Program-made: the position numbers and the translations under genes
Source: Bifidobacterium rousetti
Lineage (GTDB): Bacteria > Actinomycetota > Actinomycetes > Actinomycetales > Bifidobacteriaceae
Length of the DNA: 64,000 nt
NCBI RefSeq assembly: GCF_008698235.1
Contig: NZ_PEBH01000001.1
Location: 124,001-188,000, forward strand
Reading direction: 5' to 3'
Shown here: positions 27,665 to 38,206 of the stretch, in pieces
Layout: every line of letters starts with the position of its first letter
How positions within the stretch are numbered: the stretch's first letter is position 1
The notes under the pieces: model-generated
Database searches by the model: none
Told to the model about the DNA's origin: nothing
What the model saw: the letters and a program-made list of their open reading frames with translations, nothing else

Positions 27665-28582
27665 ATGACATTCGGTCAGCAGCCCCAGCCCAATCCGAAC
27701 TACGAGCCGCAGGGCGGCAGCAATCTCAATCCCGGGTACGGCGCCGGCCAGCAGTACCAGCAGAACCCGCAGTATCAGTACGCGAACATGAACCAGCAGC
27801 AGTACCAGCAGCAGCCCTACGCCCAGCCTCAGTACGCCTACGCGGGGGCCGGCAGCGCCGCGGGGGCGGGCGCCGGCGCCGCCATCGACGGACAGGTCGC
27901 CTACTCCTACGAGCAGGCGCGCCGTGTGTCGGTGACCAAGGCGTACGGCGAGATGACCATCGGCCTCATCGTCACCGCGGTGGTCGCCGTCCTCGGACAG
28001 GCCACCGGCCTGTACTACGCGTTCCTCATGTCCACCGGCATGTTCGGCCTCATCGGCCTGTGCATCGTGCAGGTCGTGATGGCCGTGATGCTCGGTGCGC
28101 GCATCATGAAGATGAGCGTCGGTGCGGCCCGCGCGATGTTCTACGTGTACGCCGCCCTGATGGGCTTCACGCTGAGCTCGATCTTCATGGTCTACGATCT
28201 CGGCTCCATCGGCATCGCCCTCGGCGTGACCGCCGGGTTCTTCTTCGCCCTGACGATGTTCAGCCTCACCACCAAGTTCGACATGCTCAAGTTCGGACCG
28301 ATCCTCATGGTCGGCCTGATCGTGCTCATCATCTCGCAGTTCGTGCTCATGCTCATCCCCGGCGTCAGCGGCATGACCCAGGTCGTGTGCGCCCTCGGCC
28401 TGATCCTGTTCGCCGGCATGACCATGTACGACGCGCAGTCCACGCGCGCCCTGTTCGCCCAGTACGAGGCGCAGGGACCGGAGGCCGTCAAGAGGATCTC
28501 CATCCTGTGCGCGCTGAACCTGTACCTCGATTTCGTGAACATGTTCCTGTACATCCTGCAGCTGTTCGGCAACAGGGACTGA
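27665..28582 (+). CDS. Bax inhibitor-1 / YccA family membrane protein
   Basis: A 305-residue protein. The first ~75 residues are Gln/Tyr/Pro-rich and disordered (many QQQY units), then seven membrane helices follow in the BI-1/YetJ arrangement, with the family C-terminal motif ending LYLDFVNMFLYILQLFG. Members are pH-sensitive ion leak channels; the bacterial role is poorly known. ATG 27665 has AAAGGAG upstream. Terminators flank the gene, so it is monocistronic. Confidence 0.9.
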   Translation: MTFGQQPQPNPNYEPQGGSNLNPGYGAGQQYQQNPQYQYANMNQQQYQQQPYAQPQYAYAGAGSAAGAGAGAAIDGQVAYSYEQARRVSVTKAYGEMTIGLIVTAVVAVLGQATGLYYAFLMSTGMFGLIGLCIVQVVMAVMLGARIMKMSVGAARAMFYVYAALMGFTLSSIFMVYDLGSIGIALGVTAGFFFALTMFSLTTKFDMLKFGPILMVGLIVLIISQFVLMLIPGVSGMTQVVCALGLILFAGMTMYDAQSTRALFAQYEAQGPEAVKRISILCALNLYLDFVNMFLYILQLFGNRD

Positions 28583-28659
28583 CACGTTGATACGTTGATG
28601 AATTGATATGACGGTCCGCTCGTCGACGACCGTCACCGGACGGCCGTCACCGGACGGCG

Positions 28660-28690
28660 AAGGCCCGATCACCATGTGGTCGGGCCTTTT
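28660..28690 (+). terminator. Terminator after the Bax inhibitor-1 gene
   Basis: AAGGCCCGA/TCGGGCCTT stem followed by TTTC. Two copies of CCGTCACCGGACGG sit just before it (28630-28658). Confidence 0.75.
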
Positions 28691-28726
28691 CATATCCGCA
28701 ACGTGACGGCGCTACGTTGGAACGCT

Positions 28727-29704
28727 ATGAGAAGACAGGAAATCGTGGGAATGACATGCCTGACGGTGTGCGCGCTGATCTGGGGGTTCGCGTTCGTCGC
28801 GCAGGTGCAGGGCATGGACGCCGTCACGCCGCTGTTCTTCAACGCCACGCGGTTCAGCCTCGGCGCCGTCTCGCTGCTGCCGGTGATGCTCGTGCTGCGT
28901 CGCAGGCATGGCGGACGGAGCGGAACCGAAGAGACCGCCGTCGATGCGGCCACGACCGGCGGGACCGGAACCGCAGCCACCGGAACCGCAGTCAAGGGCC
29001 TCCTCGCCAATCCGCTCGTCGTCGGTGTGATCTGCGGCGTCGTGCTGTTCACCGCGAGCACCCTGCAGCAGTACGGCATCCTGTACGGCAAATCGGCCGG
29101 ACGCGCCGGGTTCCTCACCGCCCTGTACATCGTGATGGTGCCGTTGCTCGCCTTCGTGTTCCTGCGCCGTCGCATCGGCGCGCTCGTCGGTGTCGCGGTT
29201 CTTCTCGCGGTCGTCGGCTTCTATTTCCTGTGCGTGACCGATGGCTTCGGTTCGTTGGGCATCGCCGATCTCCTGCTGGTGTTCACGGCGGTGCTGTTCG
29301 CCACGCACATCCTCGTCATCGACGAACTCGGCGCCCGCGTCGACGCGATCACGCTTTCGTTCGTCCAGTTCTGCACCACGGCGGTCCTGAGCTGGATCGG
29401 CTCGGGCATCGAGGGGTCCATCGACTGGTCCGGAGCTGCCGCCGCGTGGCCGCCCATCGTCTACGCGGGCGTCGGATCGGTGGGTGTCGCCTATACGTTG
29501 CAGGCGGTGGGGCAGCAGTGGGTGCCGCCGACCCGAGCCAGCCTGCTGATGAGTCTGGAATCGTTCTTCTCGGTGGTCGGCGGCGCGATCTTCCTCGGCG
29601 AGGTGATGACCCCGCGCGGATACCTCGGATGCGCCCTCATCTTCGCGGGCACCCTGCTGGCCCAGACGCCGGCGAAACTGCCGGCGTGGCTGAGCCGCAG
29701 TTGA
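28727..29704 (+). CDS. EamA/DMT-family transporter
   Basis: A 325-residue protein with ten predicted membrane helices in two EamA repeats (LTVCALIWGFAFVAQ at the N-terminus, and SVGVAYTLQAVGQQW with LESFFSVVGGAIFLGE in the second). It is a drug/metabolite-type exporter with unknown substrate. A Thr/Gly/Ala-rich low-complexity loop lies near residues 65-90. ATG 28727 is preferred; TACGTT lies 8 bases upstream. Confidence 0.9.
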   Translation: MRRQEIVGMTCLTVCALIWGFAFVAQVQGMDAVTPLFFNATRFSLGAVSLLPVMLVLRRRHGGRSGTEETAVDAATTGGTGTAATGTAVKGLLANPLVVGVICGVVLFTASTLQQYGILYGKSAGRAGFLTALYIVMVPLLAFVFLRRRIGALVGVAVLLAVVGFYFLCVTDGFGSLGIADLLLVFTAVLFATHILVIDELGARVDAITLSFVQFCTTAVLSWIGSGIEGSIDWSGAAAAWPPIVYAGVGSVGVAYTLQAVGQQWVPPTRASLLMSLESFFSVVGGAIFLGEVMTPRGYLGCALIFAGTLLAQTPAKLPAWLSRS

Positions 29705-29730
29705 GCCGCCAAGCCACGCCGTTAAGTCGT

Positions 29731-29752
29731 CGAACCGTCGGACTGCGGTTCG
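29731..29752. terminator. Hairpin between convergent EamA and (p)ppGpp synthetase genes
   Basis: CGAACCG/CGGTTCG with an 8-base loop, in the 50-base gap between two convergent genes, so it could serve both strands. Confidence 0.45.
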
Positions 29753-29754
29753 GC

Positions 29755-30555
29755 TCAGCTCGTCGTCTTCGGGGTCTCCTCGACCTGCGGCGCGCCGTTG
29801 ATGTCGCGGTGGATGTTCTGCATCTGCACCTCGATGTTCTGCAGCGAGCGCGCGCAGTCGAGCAGCGTCTGCGAGTGCTCGCTCAGCTTGGCGTCCGGCA
29901 GATCCGTCTTGTAGCGCAGCGCGTGCTCGAGGCTTGCCCAGTAGTCCATCGCGATGGTGCGGAACTGCACCTCCACGGGCGTGTAGTGCGCGCCGGAGGA
30001 GAGGAACACCGGAACCGCGTAGATCACATGCAGTGAACGGTAGCCGTTCTGCTTCGGGTTCTTGATGTAGTCCTTGACGCGCAGCACCTGGATATCCGAC
30101 TGCGCCGACAGGTAGTTCGACACCGAATACACGTCGTCGCGGTAGTTGCAGATCACGCGGATGCCGGCCACGTCGAACAGGTTGTCCTTGATCGAGTTCA
30201 CGGCCAGCGGCAGGCCCTTGCGTTCGAGCTTGCCGATGATCGAGTTCACCGACTTCAGCCGGCGTTCCATGTGATGGATCGGGTCATGGCTGAACCGGAC
30301 CTGGAACTCGTTGTCGAGGATCTCCAGCTTCGTGGAGATCTCGTACATGGCGCCCTCATACACCTGCATGATGTCGACGAATTCGGTGATCTGCTCGGCG
30401 TCGAACGTGGCGTCCGAAAGATTGAGGCCCTTGAGTCGGGCCTTCAGATCAGCGCTGCTCAATCTGGAATGACGGTCAAGTATCACGCACACCAATATAC
30501 CGTTCGGCCCGCGTCCGAGCTGAACGTTTGCGGGGAATACAAGGAATCTTCGCAT
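29755..30555 (-). CDS. RelA/SpoT-domain small (p)ppGpp synthetase, YjbM/RelQ-like
   Basis: A protein of up to 266 residues with only the synthetase domain: FDVAGIRVICNYRDDVYSV, then KNPKQNGYRSLHVIY, then PVEVQFRTIAMDYWASLEHA. No HD hydrolase, TGS or ACT domain is present, so it is a small alarmone synthetase rather than Rel. The first residues encoded from ATG 30555 do not look conserved and run into the divergent miaB promoter; a GTG near 30495 (VCVILDRHSR) may be the true start. It would make (p)ppGpp under conditions distinct from the ribosome-bound enzyme. Confidence 0.88.
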   Translation of the reverse strand: MRRFLVFPANVQLGRGPNGILVCVILDRHSRLSSADLKARLKGLNLSDATFDAEQITEFVDIMQVYEGAMYEISTKLEILDNEFQVRFSHDPIHHMERRLKSVNSIIGKLERKGLPLAVNSIKDNLFDVAGIRVICNYRDDVYSVSNYLSAQSDIQVLRVKDYIKNPKQNGYRSLHVIYAVPVFLSSGAHYTPVEVQFRTIAMDYWASLEHALRYKTDLPDAKLSEHSQTLLDCARSLQNIEVQMQNIHRDINGAPQVEETPKTTS

Positions 30556-30570
30556 GACCCGACCGTCTCA

Positions 30571-30585
30571 TAGAATGAGCCGCTA
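30571..30585 (+). promoter_or_regulatory. Predicted -10 element of a leaderless miaB transcript
   Basis: TAGAAT at 30571-30576 with 8 bases to the miaB ATG and no ribosome-binding site. Confidence 0.5.
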
Positions 30586-32045
30586 TGAATGAAGACATGA
30601 TGACCGAGGCGGAGCGCGCCTCGATTCAGGCCGGTTCCGCCGAAGCCGAGGGGCTCGCCGGACGGCGCGGCAAGGGCGTGTTCCACATCCACACGCTCGG
30701 ATGCCAGATGAACGTGCACGACTCCGAGCGCATCGCCGGCGTGCTCGAGGCCGACGGCTACGTGCCGGCCACCGAGGAGCAGGTGCTGTCCAACGATCTC
30801 GACCTGATCGTGCTCAACACCTGCGCGGTGCGCGAGAACGCCACCGAGAAGATGTACGGCACCGTGGGCCGATACAACCGCATCAAGCTCCACCGCCCGA
30901 ACCTGCAGATCGCCGTCGGCGGATGCATGGCGCAGATCGACCGCAGGAAGATCGCGGACAAGGCGCCGTGGGTGTCCGCCGTCTTCGGCACGAAGAACAT
31001 CGACGTGCTGCCCAAGCTCCTCGACCAGAACCGCATCACCGGCAAGGCGCAGGTGGAGGTCGCCGACAAGCTCGACCTGCTGCCCAGCGAGCTGCCCGCC
31101 GCCCGCGCCTCGCGTGTGAGCGCATGGGTCGCGATCTCGGTGGGATGCAACAACACCTGCACGTTCTGCATCGTGCCCACCACGCGCGGCAAGGAGAAGG
31201 ATCGCCGTCCCGGCGACATCCTCGACGAGATCCGCGCATGCGTGGCCAACGGCGCCAAGGAGGTCACGCTGCTCGGCCAGAACGTCAACTCGTTCGGCTA
31301 CGGCATGGGCGACCGCTACGCGTTCAGCAAGCTGCTGCGCGCCTGCGGCACGATCGACGGCCTCGAACGCGTGCGCTTCACCTCGCCGCATCCGGCCGCG
31401 TTCACCGACGATGTGATCGCCGCCATGGCCGAGACCCCGAACGTCATGCACCAGCTGCACTTCCCGCTGCAGTCCGGCTCCGACCGGATCTTGAGGGCGA
31501 TGCGCCGCTCCTACCGATCCGCCAAGTTCATGGATATCCTCGGCCGCATCCGCGCCGCCATGCCGGACGCGCAGATCTCCACCGACGTCATCGTCGGATT
31601 CCCCGGGGAGACCGAGGAGGACTTTCAGGCCACGCTGGACGTGGTGCGTGAGGCGCGGTTCTCCTCAGCGTTCATGTTCATCTACTCGCCGCGTCCCGGC
31701 ACGCCGGCCGCCTCGATGCCGCAGATCCCGCACGACGTGGTCCAGGACCGATTCGACCGTCTGGTCGCGTTGCAGGAGCAGATCACCGAGGAGAACCTCG
31801 CCACGTTCGAGGGGCGTGACGTCGAGGTCATGATCACCGGCATGCAGGGCAAGAAGGACTCCGACACACATCGCGTCACCGGCCGTGAGAAGACCGGCGT
31901 GCTCGTGCACATCCGCGTGCCCGAGGGCGAGCCCATTCCGCAGATCGGCGATTTCGTCACCGTCACCGTCACCCATGCGGGCCGGCACAACCTGCTCGCC
32001 GACCCCGATCCGAAGGCAGGCCAGACCTATCATGTCCGTCACTGA
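30585..32045 (+). CDS. miaB: tRNA-2-methylthio-N6-dimethylallyladenosine synthase MiaB
   Basis: A 486-residue radical-SAM methylthiotransferase acting at A37 of tRNAs. The N-terminal UPF0004 domain has the first cluster cysteines ([23 protein letters not shown]). The radical-SAM motif is [11 protein letters not shown] at about residue 188, and a C-terminal TRAM domain follows. It overlaps miaA, which makes its substrate modification, by 14 bases, so the two steps of the pathway are translated together. Confidence 0.97.
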   Translation: MNEDMMTEAERASIQAGSAEAEGLAGRRGKGVFHIHTLGCQMNVHDSERIAGVLEADGYVPATEEQVLSNDLDLIVLNTCAVRENATEKMYGTVGRYNRIKLHRPNLQIAVGGCMAQIDRRKIADKAPWVSAVFGTKNIDVLPKLLDQNRITGKAQVEVADKLDLLPSELPAARASRVSAWVAISVGCNNTCTFCIVPTTRGKEKDRRPGDILDEIRACVANGAKEVTLLGQNVNSFGYGMGDRYAFSKLLRACGTIDGLERVRFTSPHPAAFTDDVIAAMAETPNVMHQLHFPLQSGSDRILRAMRRSYRSAKFMDILGRIRAAMPDAQISTDVIVGFPGETEEDFQATLDVVREARFSSAFMFIYSPRPGTPAASMPQIPHDVVQDRFDRLVALQEQITEENLATFEGRDVEVMITGMQGKKDSDTHRVTGREKTGVLVHIRVPEGEPIPQIGDFVTVTVTHAGRHNLLADPDPKAGQTYHVRH

Positions 32046-33042
32046 GAGCGCCGTCACCGAACCCCGCGTCGTCTCCATCGTCGGCCCCACCGCCTCCGGC
32101 AAGACCGGTCTCGGCATCGCCATCGCCAAACGCCTCGCCGAACAGGGGGAGCGGGCCGAGATCGTCAACGCCGACGCCTACCAGATGTACCGCGGCATGG
32201 ACATCGGCACCGCCAAGCCCACCCCCGAGGAGCAGGCGGCCGTGCCCCATCATCTGATCGACATCATCGACCCAGACGAGACGATGACCGTCGCGAAGTT
32301 CCAGAGGATCGCCCGCGAGACGATCGCCGACCTCAAGTCGCGCGGCGTCCGCCCGATCCTGGTCGGCGGATCGGGCCTGTACGCGCGGGCGGCGATCGAC
32401 GACATCAGCTTCCCCGGCACCGATCCGGCGGTCAGGGAGCGTCTCGAGGAGCGCGAGAGGACCGAAGGCGCCGGCGCGCTGTTCGCCGAGCTCAAGGCCA
32501 AGGACCCCGAGGCCGCCGCACGCATGGACCCGCGCAACCCTCGCCGCACGATCCGTGCGCTCGAGGTCATCGAGCTGACCGGCAGGCCGTATTCGGCGAG
32601 CCTGCCGCGCTACCGCTACGTGATCCCCTCGGTGCAGATCGGCCTCGATCTGGACCGCAGGGAGCTTGACCGGCGCATCGAGATCCGCACCGCGCGGATG
32701 CGCGAACAGGGCTTCCTCGAGGAGGTGCGCCGCCTGCGCCCCCATCTGGGGTTCACCGCGGGCCGGGCCCTGGGCTACCAGCAGATGATCGACCTGCTCG
32801 ATGGCATGTGGGACGAGGACGACGATGCGTGGATCGACATCGCGCAGAAGACCCGGCGTCTCGCCCGCAAGCAGATGGGCTGGTTCGGCCGGGACCCGCG
32901 CATCCACTGGCTCGAGGCCCTGAACCCGCGTCTGGTGGACAACGCGATGGCGATCATCGTCCATGCCGACGCCGGCGACTACGACGCCATCGACGCCCGC
33001 GCCGACGAATACACGCAGCACCATCTGGGCGACATCGTCTGA
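32032..33042 (+). CDS. miaA: tRNA dimethylallyltransferase MiaA
   Basis: A 336-residue enzyme that adds a dimethylallyl group to A37 of tRNAs reading U-starting codons. P-loop GPTASGKT at about residues 18-25, then [18 protein letters not shown] and [10 protein letters not shown], all family hallmarks. ATG 32032 (MSVTESA) lies inside the end of miaB. The gene ends 55 bases before the convergent Fic gene. Confidence 0.97.
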   Translation: MSVTESAVTEPRVVSIVGPTASGKTGLGIAIAKRLAEQGERAEIVNADAYQMYRGMDIGTAKPTPEEQAAVPHHLIDIIDPDETMTVAKFQRIARETIADLKSRGVRPILVGGSGLYARAAIDDISFPGTDPAVRERLEERERTEGAGALFAELKAKDPEAAARMDPRNPRRTIRALEVIELTGRPYSASLPRYRYVIPSVQIGLDLDRRELDRRIEIRTARMREQGFLEEVRRLRPHLGFTAGRALGYQQMIDLLDGMWDEDDDAWIDIAQKTRRLARKQMGWFGRDPRIHWLEALNPRLVDNAMAIIVHADAGDYDAIDARADEYTQHHLGDIV

Positions 33043-33097
33043 AGTGCCTGAAGTGCCTGGGGCCGGGGCGGGCGGCGCGGGCGAAGCGAGCGAAACG

Positions 33098-33850
33098 TCA
33101 GTGCGCCGGCCCCTGCTCGAACCCGGCGATCAGGAACACGCGCGTCGGGTTCGCGGGCCGGATGATCCTCGCGAACATCCGCTCGAAGGCGGAGGTGTCG
33201 GCCATGTACGCCGCGCGCTTGGCGTGCTTGTACTCGTCGCGTGTGACCGATCCCCAGTCGAGATCCCATCCGGCGTCGTGCGCGAGACGGGAGCCGAAGA
33301 TGCGCAGCGTCATCGCGTTGCCGCCGCGGAACGGGTGCAGGTAGCCGAGCTCGTCATAGATACGCGAGAACTCGGCTACGAACCTGGGTCGGTCCATCAC
33401 CTGAAGATTGCGTTTCTCGGCCAGTTCGGAGGCGATGTTCGCCGCACCGGTCTCGATGAGCGCGGCGGGGAAGAACGCCTCCGGGTCATCCGCGCGCCGC
33501 GGGTCTTCGGTCTCCTTGCGCGTCGTATCCGTCGTGCGCAGCAGCCCCGCGTCGTCGAACACGCCCTCGAACAGCCCCCTGTGGATCGCGACGAGTTCAC
33601 GCAGATCGCCGCTCGGCTCCCATCCGCGTTCGGCGAGCAGCACGGTGCGGGCGAACACGCCCGAGGCCGGCGTCCCCTCGCCGTCCGCCACGTCGATCAG
33701 CCGGGCCACGTCGACGTCGCCCGACTCATGGCCGGCCGCGGCGCGCATCGTCGCCTCGCCCGGGGTCATCGCTTCCAACGCGCAGTTCCTGAGTGCAAAT
33801 GCGACTGCGCTCGCACGTTCCGCTGGAGTCATACCAATATGGTAGACCAT
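33098..33850 (-). CDS. Fic-family protein with a degenerate active-site motif
   Basis: A 250-residue Fic-domain protein. Fic enzymes usually transfer AMP to hydroxyl side chains using the motif HPFx(D/E)GNGR. Here the motif reads HPFRGGNAMTLRIF: the catalytic His and the GN are kept, but the metal-binding acidic residue is Gly and the phosphate-binding Arg is Met. AMP transfer is therefore doubtful; phosphocholination-, phosphorylation- or binding-only roles are possible. The start is ATG 33850 or 33832, neither with a clear ribosome-binding site. It is convergent with miaA and divergent from ftsK. No antitoxin gene is adjacent. Confidence 0.85.
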   Translation of the reverse strand: MVYHIGMTPAERASAVAFALRNCALEAMTPGEATMRAAAGHESGDVDVARLIDVADGEGTPASGVFARTVLLAERGWEPSGDLRELVAIHRGLFEGVFDDAGLLRTTDTTRKETEDPRRADDPEAFFPAALIETGAANIASELAEKRNLQVMDRPRFVAEFSRIYDELGYLHPFRGGNAMTLRIFGSRLAHDAGWDLDWGSVTRDEYKHAKRAAYMADTSAFERMFARIIRPANPTRVFLIAGFEQGPAH

Positions 33851-33927
33851 CGCGCACGGGAAGAGTTCGCGACGATTGGGTGAAGACCGGGATCCGGATA
33901 CTGCCGGTTCGGTAGATTGGTAACGTT

Positions 33928-36786
33928 ATGGCAAAGACACGATCCGATGCAGGCACGGGGAGAACCGGCGCGAAAGGCGATTCCGCCGGCGAGTTCGAGG
34001 AACCGGTGTGGAAGAAGATACTGCTCGCCGTCCCGCGCGCGCTTGGCGCGGCGGTCCGTTCGATATCCGGCGTGGGGGAGTACGACCCCGCCTACCGGCG
34101 TGACGGGCTGTGCTTCATCCTGATCGTACTGGCGGTGCTGTTCTGCGCCTCCGAATGGTTCCGTGTCTCCGGTCCGTTCGGCGTGTTCCTGCATTCGATC
34201 GCCGCCGGCGTGCTTGGCATGATGAGCGTCGTGCTGCCGGTGCTGCTGTTCCTCACCGCGATCAGGCTGATGCGCAATTCCGGCAGCGGATCGAACAACC
34301 CGCGTGTGATGACCGGCTGGGGGCTGCTGCTGTGGTCCATCTGCTCGATCATCGACGTTGCGCGCGCCGCCGGCGTGAACGGGTTCGACTGGGAGCAGCT
34401 GCGCGACGCCGGCGGCCTGGTCGGCTACGCGCTCGGCATGCCGCTCGAGGTGGGCCTGTCGAAGGCGTTCGCGATCGTCGTGTTCGTCGTCGTCGCGCTG
34501 TTCTCGATCATGCTCATCGCCGGCGTGCACGTCACCGATCTGCCGGGTCTCGCCAAAGGCGCCGTCGCGAGGATCCGCGGCGAGCGGGCCGATGTGGACG
34601 GCGATGGCGCGGACGGCCGTTCCCCTAGCGAGGTGCGCGTCGACGACGACACGATCCGGTTCGCCGACGGCGTGCCCACGCATGACGGTACCGAGGAGGG
34701 CGAGGACCCCGATGCCGCCAAACGCCGGCCGTCCCTGTTCCAGCGACTGTTCGGACGATTCGTCGGGAGGAAGGACGAGGAGGACCGTTCGCTGGACCGC
34801 TACGAGGCCGACGACCCGTTCGTCACCGCGGCGCGTCATCATGGCCAGACCGCGGAGACGCCGGTCGTCGAGCCGTCGGCCACCGTGCCGATGACGTCGA
34901 TGCCGTCGTTCCCGACGTCGTTCGACGCGATGCCCGCTTCGGCGCATGAGCCGCATGATCCCGCCGCGCAGGACGACGCCACGTCGGCCGTGCCGGTTTC
35001 CTCCGTGCCGCTGTCCGCCGTGCCGAGCGGCGTGGGCGTCGACCCGTGGGCGCCTGTCGCGGCCGGCTCCGAGGCCGGCGATCCTCGATCCGCGACGCCG
35101 ACCGTCGCGATGGGAGCCGGGTCCGGCGCTTACGGCGCCGACACCGACGAGCGCCAGCTCACGCCGAACGCGGCCGCACCGGGTGCCGGCGTCGGCGTCG
35201 ATGACGATGTGTTCGATCCGACCTCCGACGGAGACATGCCCGCGGTCGAGCCCCCGTACCAGCTGCCCAGTCTGAACCTGCTGGTCAAGGGGCAGCCGCA
35301 CGCCGCCCGCACCCCCGCCAACGACCGTGTGATCCGCGCACTGACGTCGACGTTCCAGCAGTTCAAGGTCGACGCGAAGGTCGTCGGGTTCCTGCGCGGC
35401 CCGTCCGTCACCCAGTACGAGGTCGAGCTCGCGCCCGGCGTCAAGGTCGAGAAGGTCACCAATCTGCAGCGCAACATCGCCTATGCGGTAGCGAGTTCCG
35501 ACGTGCGCATCCTTTCGCCGATCCCCGGCAAGTCCGCCATCGGTATCGAGATCCCGAACGAGGACCGCGAGATCGTGCATCTGGGCGATGTGCTGCGTTC
35601 GTCCGGCGCGATGAGCGACCCCAACCCGATGCTCACCGGCGTGGGCAAGGACGTGGAGGGCAAGTTCGTCACGGCCGACCTGACCAAGATGCCGCATCTG
35701 CTGGTCGCCGGCGCCACCGGCTCCGGCAAGTCCAGCTTCATCAACTCGATGCTCACCTCGATCATCATGCGCGCCACGCCCGATCAGGTGCGTCTGATCA
35801 TGGTCGACCCCAAGCGCGTCGAGCTGTCGGCGTACGCGGGCATCCCGCATCTGCTCACCCCGATCATCACCGATCCGAAGAAGGCCGCGCAGGCCCTCGA
35901 ATGGGTGGTCAAGGAGATGGACGCGCGCTATTCCGACCTCGAGTATTTCGGGTTCCGCCACGTCAAGGACTTCAACGAGGCCGTGCGAGCCGGCAAGGTG
36001 CATGCGCCGGCCGGCTCGGGGCGCAAGGTCGCCCCGTACCCGTACATCCTCGTCGTCGTCGACGAGATGGCCGACCTGATGATGGTCGCCAAGAACGACG
36101 TCGAAAGCTCCATCCAGCGCATCACGCAGCTGGCGCGAGCGGCCGGCGTGCATCTGGTGCTCGCCACGCAGCGCCCGTCCGTCGACGTGGTCACCGGCCT
36201 GATCAAGGCGAACATCCCGTCGCGACTGGCGTTCGCCACGTCGTCCGCCACCGATTCGAGGGTCATCCTCGACACCACCGGCGCCGAGACCCTGATCGGA
36301 CAGGGTGATGCGCTGTTCCTGCCGATGGGCGAGGCCAAGCCGAGGCGCGTGCAGGGCTCGTGGGTCTCCGAATCGGAGATCCGCAAGGCGGTCGAGTTCG
36401 TGCGCACGCAGCGCAAGCCGAAATACCGCGAGGACATCGAGCAGATGGCCCAGGAGGCGGAGAAGAAGGGGCTCGAGCCGGACGAGGAGATCGGCGACGA
36501 CATGGACGTGCTGCTGCAGGCGGCGGAACTCGTCGTCACCACGCAGTTCGGTTCCACCTCGATGCTCCAGCGCAAGCTCAGGGTCGGTTTCGCCAAGGCC
36601 GGCCGTCTGATGGACCTGCTGGAGTCCCGTGGCGTTGTCGGTCCCTCCGAGGGTTCGAAGGCCCGTCAGGTGCTCGTCCAGCCGCAGGATCTGCCGGCGG
36701 TGCTGTCCTTCATCAGGGGCGAGACCGGTTCGCTGCAGTCGTCCGGCCCGGCCGCCGGCCAGCAGGGCCAGCCCCAGTTGCAGTAG
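33928..36786 (+). CDS. ftsK: DNA translocase FtsK/SpoIIIE
   Basis: A 952-residue protein that pumps DNA through the septum and aids dimer resolution. Four membrane helices span about residues 60-210, then a long acidic Pro/Ala/Val-rich linker (about 215-440), the motor (Walker A GATGSGKS near 593, and later [11 protein letters not shown]), and a C-terminal gamma winged helix ([20 protein letters not shown]) that reads polar DNA motifs. TAGATT lies 9 bases before ATG 33928, so the transcript may be leaderless. Confidence 0.97.
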   Translation: MAKTRSDAGTGRTGAKGDSAGEFEEPVWKKILLAVPRALGAAVRSISGVGEYDPAYRRDGLCFILIVLAVLFCASEWFRVSGPFGVFLHSIAAGVLGMMSVVLPVLLFLTAIRLMRNSGSGSNNPRVMTGWGLLLWSICSIIDVARAAGVNGFDWEQLRDAGGLVGYALGMPLEVGLSKAFAIVVFVVVALFSIMLIAGVHVTDLPGLAKGAVARIRGERADVDGDGADGRSPSEVRVDDDTIRFADGVPTHDGTEEGEDPDAAKRRPSLFQRLFGRFVGRKDEEDRSLDRYEADDPFVTAARHHGQTAETPVVEPSATVPMTSMPSFPTSFDAMPASAHEPHDPAAQDDATSAVPVSSVPLSAVPSGVGVDPWAPVAAGSEAGDPRSATPTVAMGAGSGAYGADTDERQLTPNAAAPGAGVGVDDDVFDPTSDGDMPAVEPPYQLPSLNLLVKGQPHAARTPANDRVIRALTSTFQQFKVDAKVVGFLRGPSVTQYEVELAPGVKVEKVTNLQRNIAYAVASSDVRILSPIPGKSAIGIEIPNEDREIVHLGDVLRSSGAMSDPNPMLTGVGKDVEGKFVTADLTKMPHLLVAGATGSGKSSFINSMLTSIIMRATPDQVRLIMVDPKRVELSAYAGIPHLLTPIITDPKKAAQALEWVVKEMDARYSDLEYFGFRHVKDFNEAVRAGKVHAPAGSGRKVAPYPYILVVVDEMADLMMVAKNDVESSIQRITQLARAAGVHLVLATQRPSVDVVTGLIKANIPSRLAFATSSATDSRVILDTTGAETLIGQGDALFLPMGEAKPRRVQGSWVSESEIRKAVEFVRTQRKPKYREDIEQMAQEAEKKGLEPDEEIGDDMDVLLQAAELVVTTQFGSTSMLQRKLRVGFAKAGRLMDLLESRGVVGPSEGSKARQVLVQPQDLPAVLSFIRGETGSLQSSGPAAGQQGQPQLQ

Positions 36787-36894
36787 CGGCCGGTGGTGGA
36801 GGGCGGATTCCCAGCGTATCGTCAGCATCCACCCGCCTTCCGTTCGTCATGGGTCCAGCGAAGGTGTAGATAAGTGCGGGTAGTGTGAGGAATC

Positions 36895-37548
36895 ATGACT
36901 GACGAACAGACTATCGAAAACAAGAAGTCGTCGCTTTTTGATGGCTGGAACGCCCCGCCGAACCTCGTCACCTACTCCCGCATCGTGCTGGTGGTGATCT
37001 TCCTCGGGCTGTACATCGCCGCCGGACCGTGGGGCGAGGACAACCCGACGATGCGCTGGGTCGCCGGTGTGATCTTCATCGTCGCCGCGTCCACCGACAA
37101 GCTCGACGGCTGGATGGCACGCAAGTACAATCAGGTCACCGAGCTCGGCAAGCTCATGGATCCGATCGCCGACAAGCTGCTCACCTGCGGCGCGCTGATC
37201 GTCGCCTCCGTCTTCGACGAATTCCCGTGGTGGGCCACGGCGCTGTTCCTCATCCGCGAGATCGGCATCACCGTGATGCGCTTCTTCGTGATGGAACGCC
37301 CCGGCGGCAAGGTCATCGCCGCCGCATGGCCCGGAAAGCTCAAGACCCTCTTCCAGTGCATCGGCCTGTCCCTGCTGCTGTTGCCGTTCTGGGTCTTCGA
37401 CGACGGGCAGGCCATGCCCGCGTGGCTGCAGGGCTATTACTTCCTCACCTACGCGCTGCTTTACGTGGCGCTGGTGCTGTGCCTGTACTCCGGCGGCGTG
37501 TACCTGTACAACACGTTCGTCGGCTCGAAGAAGAAGCAGGGGGAATAG
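36895..37548 (+). CDS. pgsA: CDP-diacylglycerol-glycerol-3-phosphate 3-phosphatidyltransferase
   Basis: A 217-residue membrane enzyme that makes phosphatidylglycerol phosphate. The CDP-alcohol phosphotransferase motif is complete (STDKLDGWMARKYNQ, then GKLMDPIADK). TAGTGT lies 8 bases before ATG 36895 and there is a weak GAGG. cinA starts 9 bases after the stop, so they are co-transcribed, an arrangement common in actinobacteria. Confidence 0.95.
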   Translation: MTDEQTIENKKSSLFDGWNAPPNLVTYSRIVLVVIFLGLYIAAGPWGEDNPTMRWVAGVIFIVAASTDKLDGWMARKYNQVTELGKLMDPIADKLLTCGALIVASVFDEFPWWATALFLIREIGITVMRFFVMERPGGKVIAAAWPGKLKTLFQCIGLSLLLLPFWVFDDGQAMPAWLQGYYFLTYALLYVALVLCLYSGGVYLYNTFVGSKKKQGE

Positions 37549-37557
37549 GAAGCGAAC

Positions 37558-38142
37558 ATGCAACCTGACACGCTCGCCGCGGCGCTGTTGCGGTGGTGCG
37601 AACGGCGCGGGCTCAAGATCGCCTGCGCCGAATCACTGACCGGAGGTCTTCTGGCCGACGCCTTCGTGCGCGTGCCGGGGGCCTCCAAGGTCTTTCTGGG
37701 ATCCGCCGTCACCTATGACATCAAGGCCAAGGCCAGGATCCTCGGCGTCGACAGGGCGCTGCTCGAGCGCGAGGGGGCGGTCCATCCCGAGGTCGCGCGG
37801 CAGATGGCCGCGTCCACCGCGCACCTGTACGCGCAACCGGAATACGACGGCGCGATCGTGGGGCTGTCGACCACCGGCGTCGCCGGCCCCGGCCCTGACG
37901 GCGACAAGCCGGCCGGTCTCGTCTACGCCGGCATCTCCGTTCCGGCTGCCCCGTCGATCCCCGACCTGCTCGCTCCGATGAGGGAGATTCCGGGCTCGCA
38001 GGGCGTCGTCGAGGACCGGGACGGCCGCCTCACCGTGGCCGTCGAACTGAGGCTCGACGGGTCCCGCGAACAGGTGCGGACGCGCACCGTCGGCAGTCTC
38101 CTGCGAATCGTGAGCATACTCACAGGCATTTCACAGGAATAA
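37558..38142 (+). CDS. cinA: CinA-family nicotinamide-nucleotide amidohydrolase
   Basis: A 194-residue protein consisting of the CinA C-terminal (PncC) domain only: CAESLTGGLLADAFVRVPGA near the N-terminus and STTGVAGPGPDGDKPAGLVY in the middle. It should deamidate nicotinamide mononucleotide for NAD recycling. GAAGCG precedes the ATG. An insertion of about 40 residues near residues 130-170 (PSIPDLLAPMREIPGSQG) lengthens the usual domain. Confidence 0.93.
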   Translation: MQPDTLAAALLRWCERRGLKIACAESLTGGLLADAFVRVPGASKVFLGSAVTYDIKAKARILGVDRALLEREGAVHPEVARQMAASTAHLYAQPEYDGAIVGLSTTGVAGPGPDGDKPAGLVYAGISVPAAPSIPDLLAPMREIPGSQGVVEDRDGRLTVAVELRLDGSREQVRTRTVGSLLRIVSILTGISQE

Positions 38143-38206
38143 AACCGGTCCCGTTCGCTGTTGGTCGTAATAGAAGGCAAACGAATCGTACGAAAGGGAT
38201 GGGGTT

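Noticed and set aside
33829..36828. A 999-codon open frame opposite ftsK
   Set aside because: The same antisense effect of high GC; ftsK shows complete domains, and the antisense product is His/Arg/Asp-rich with no domain.
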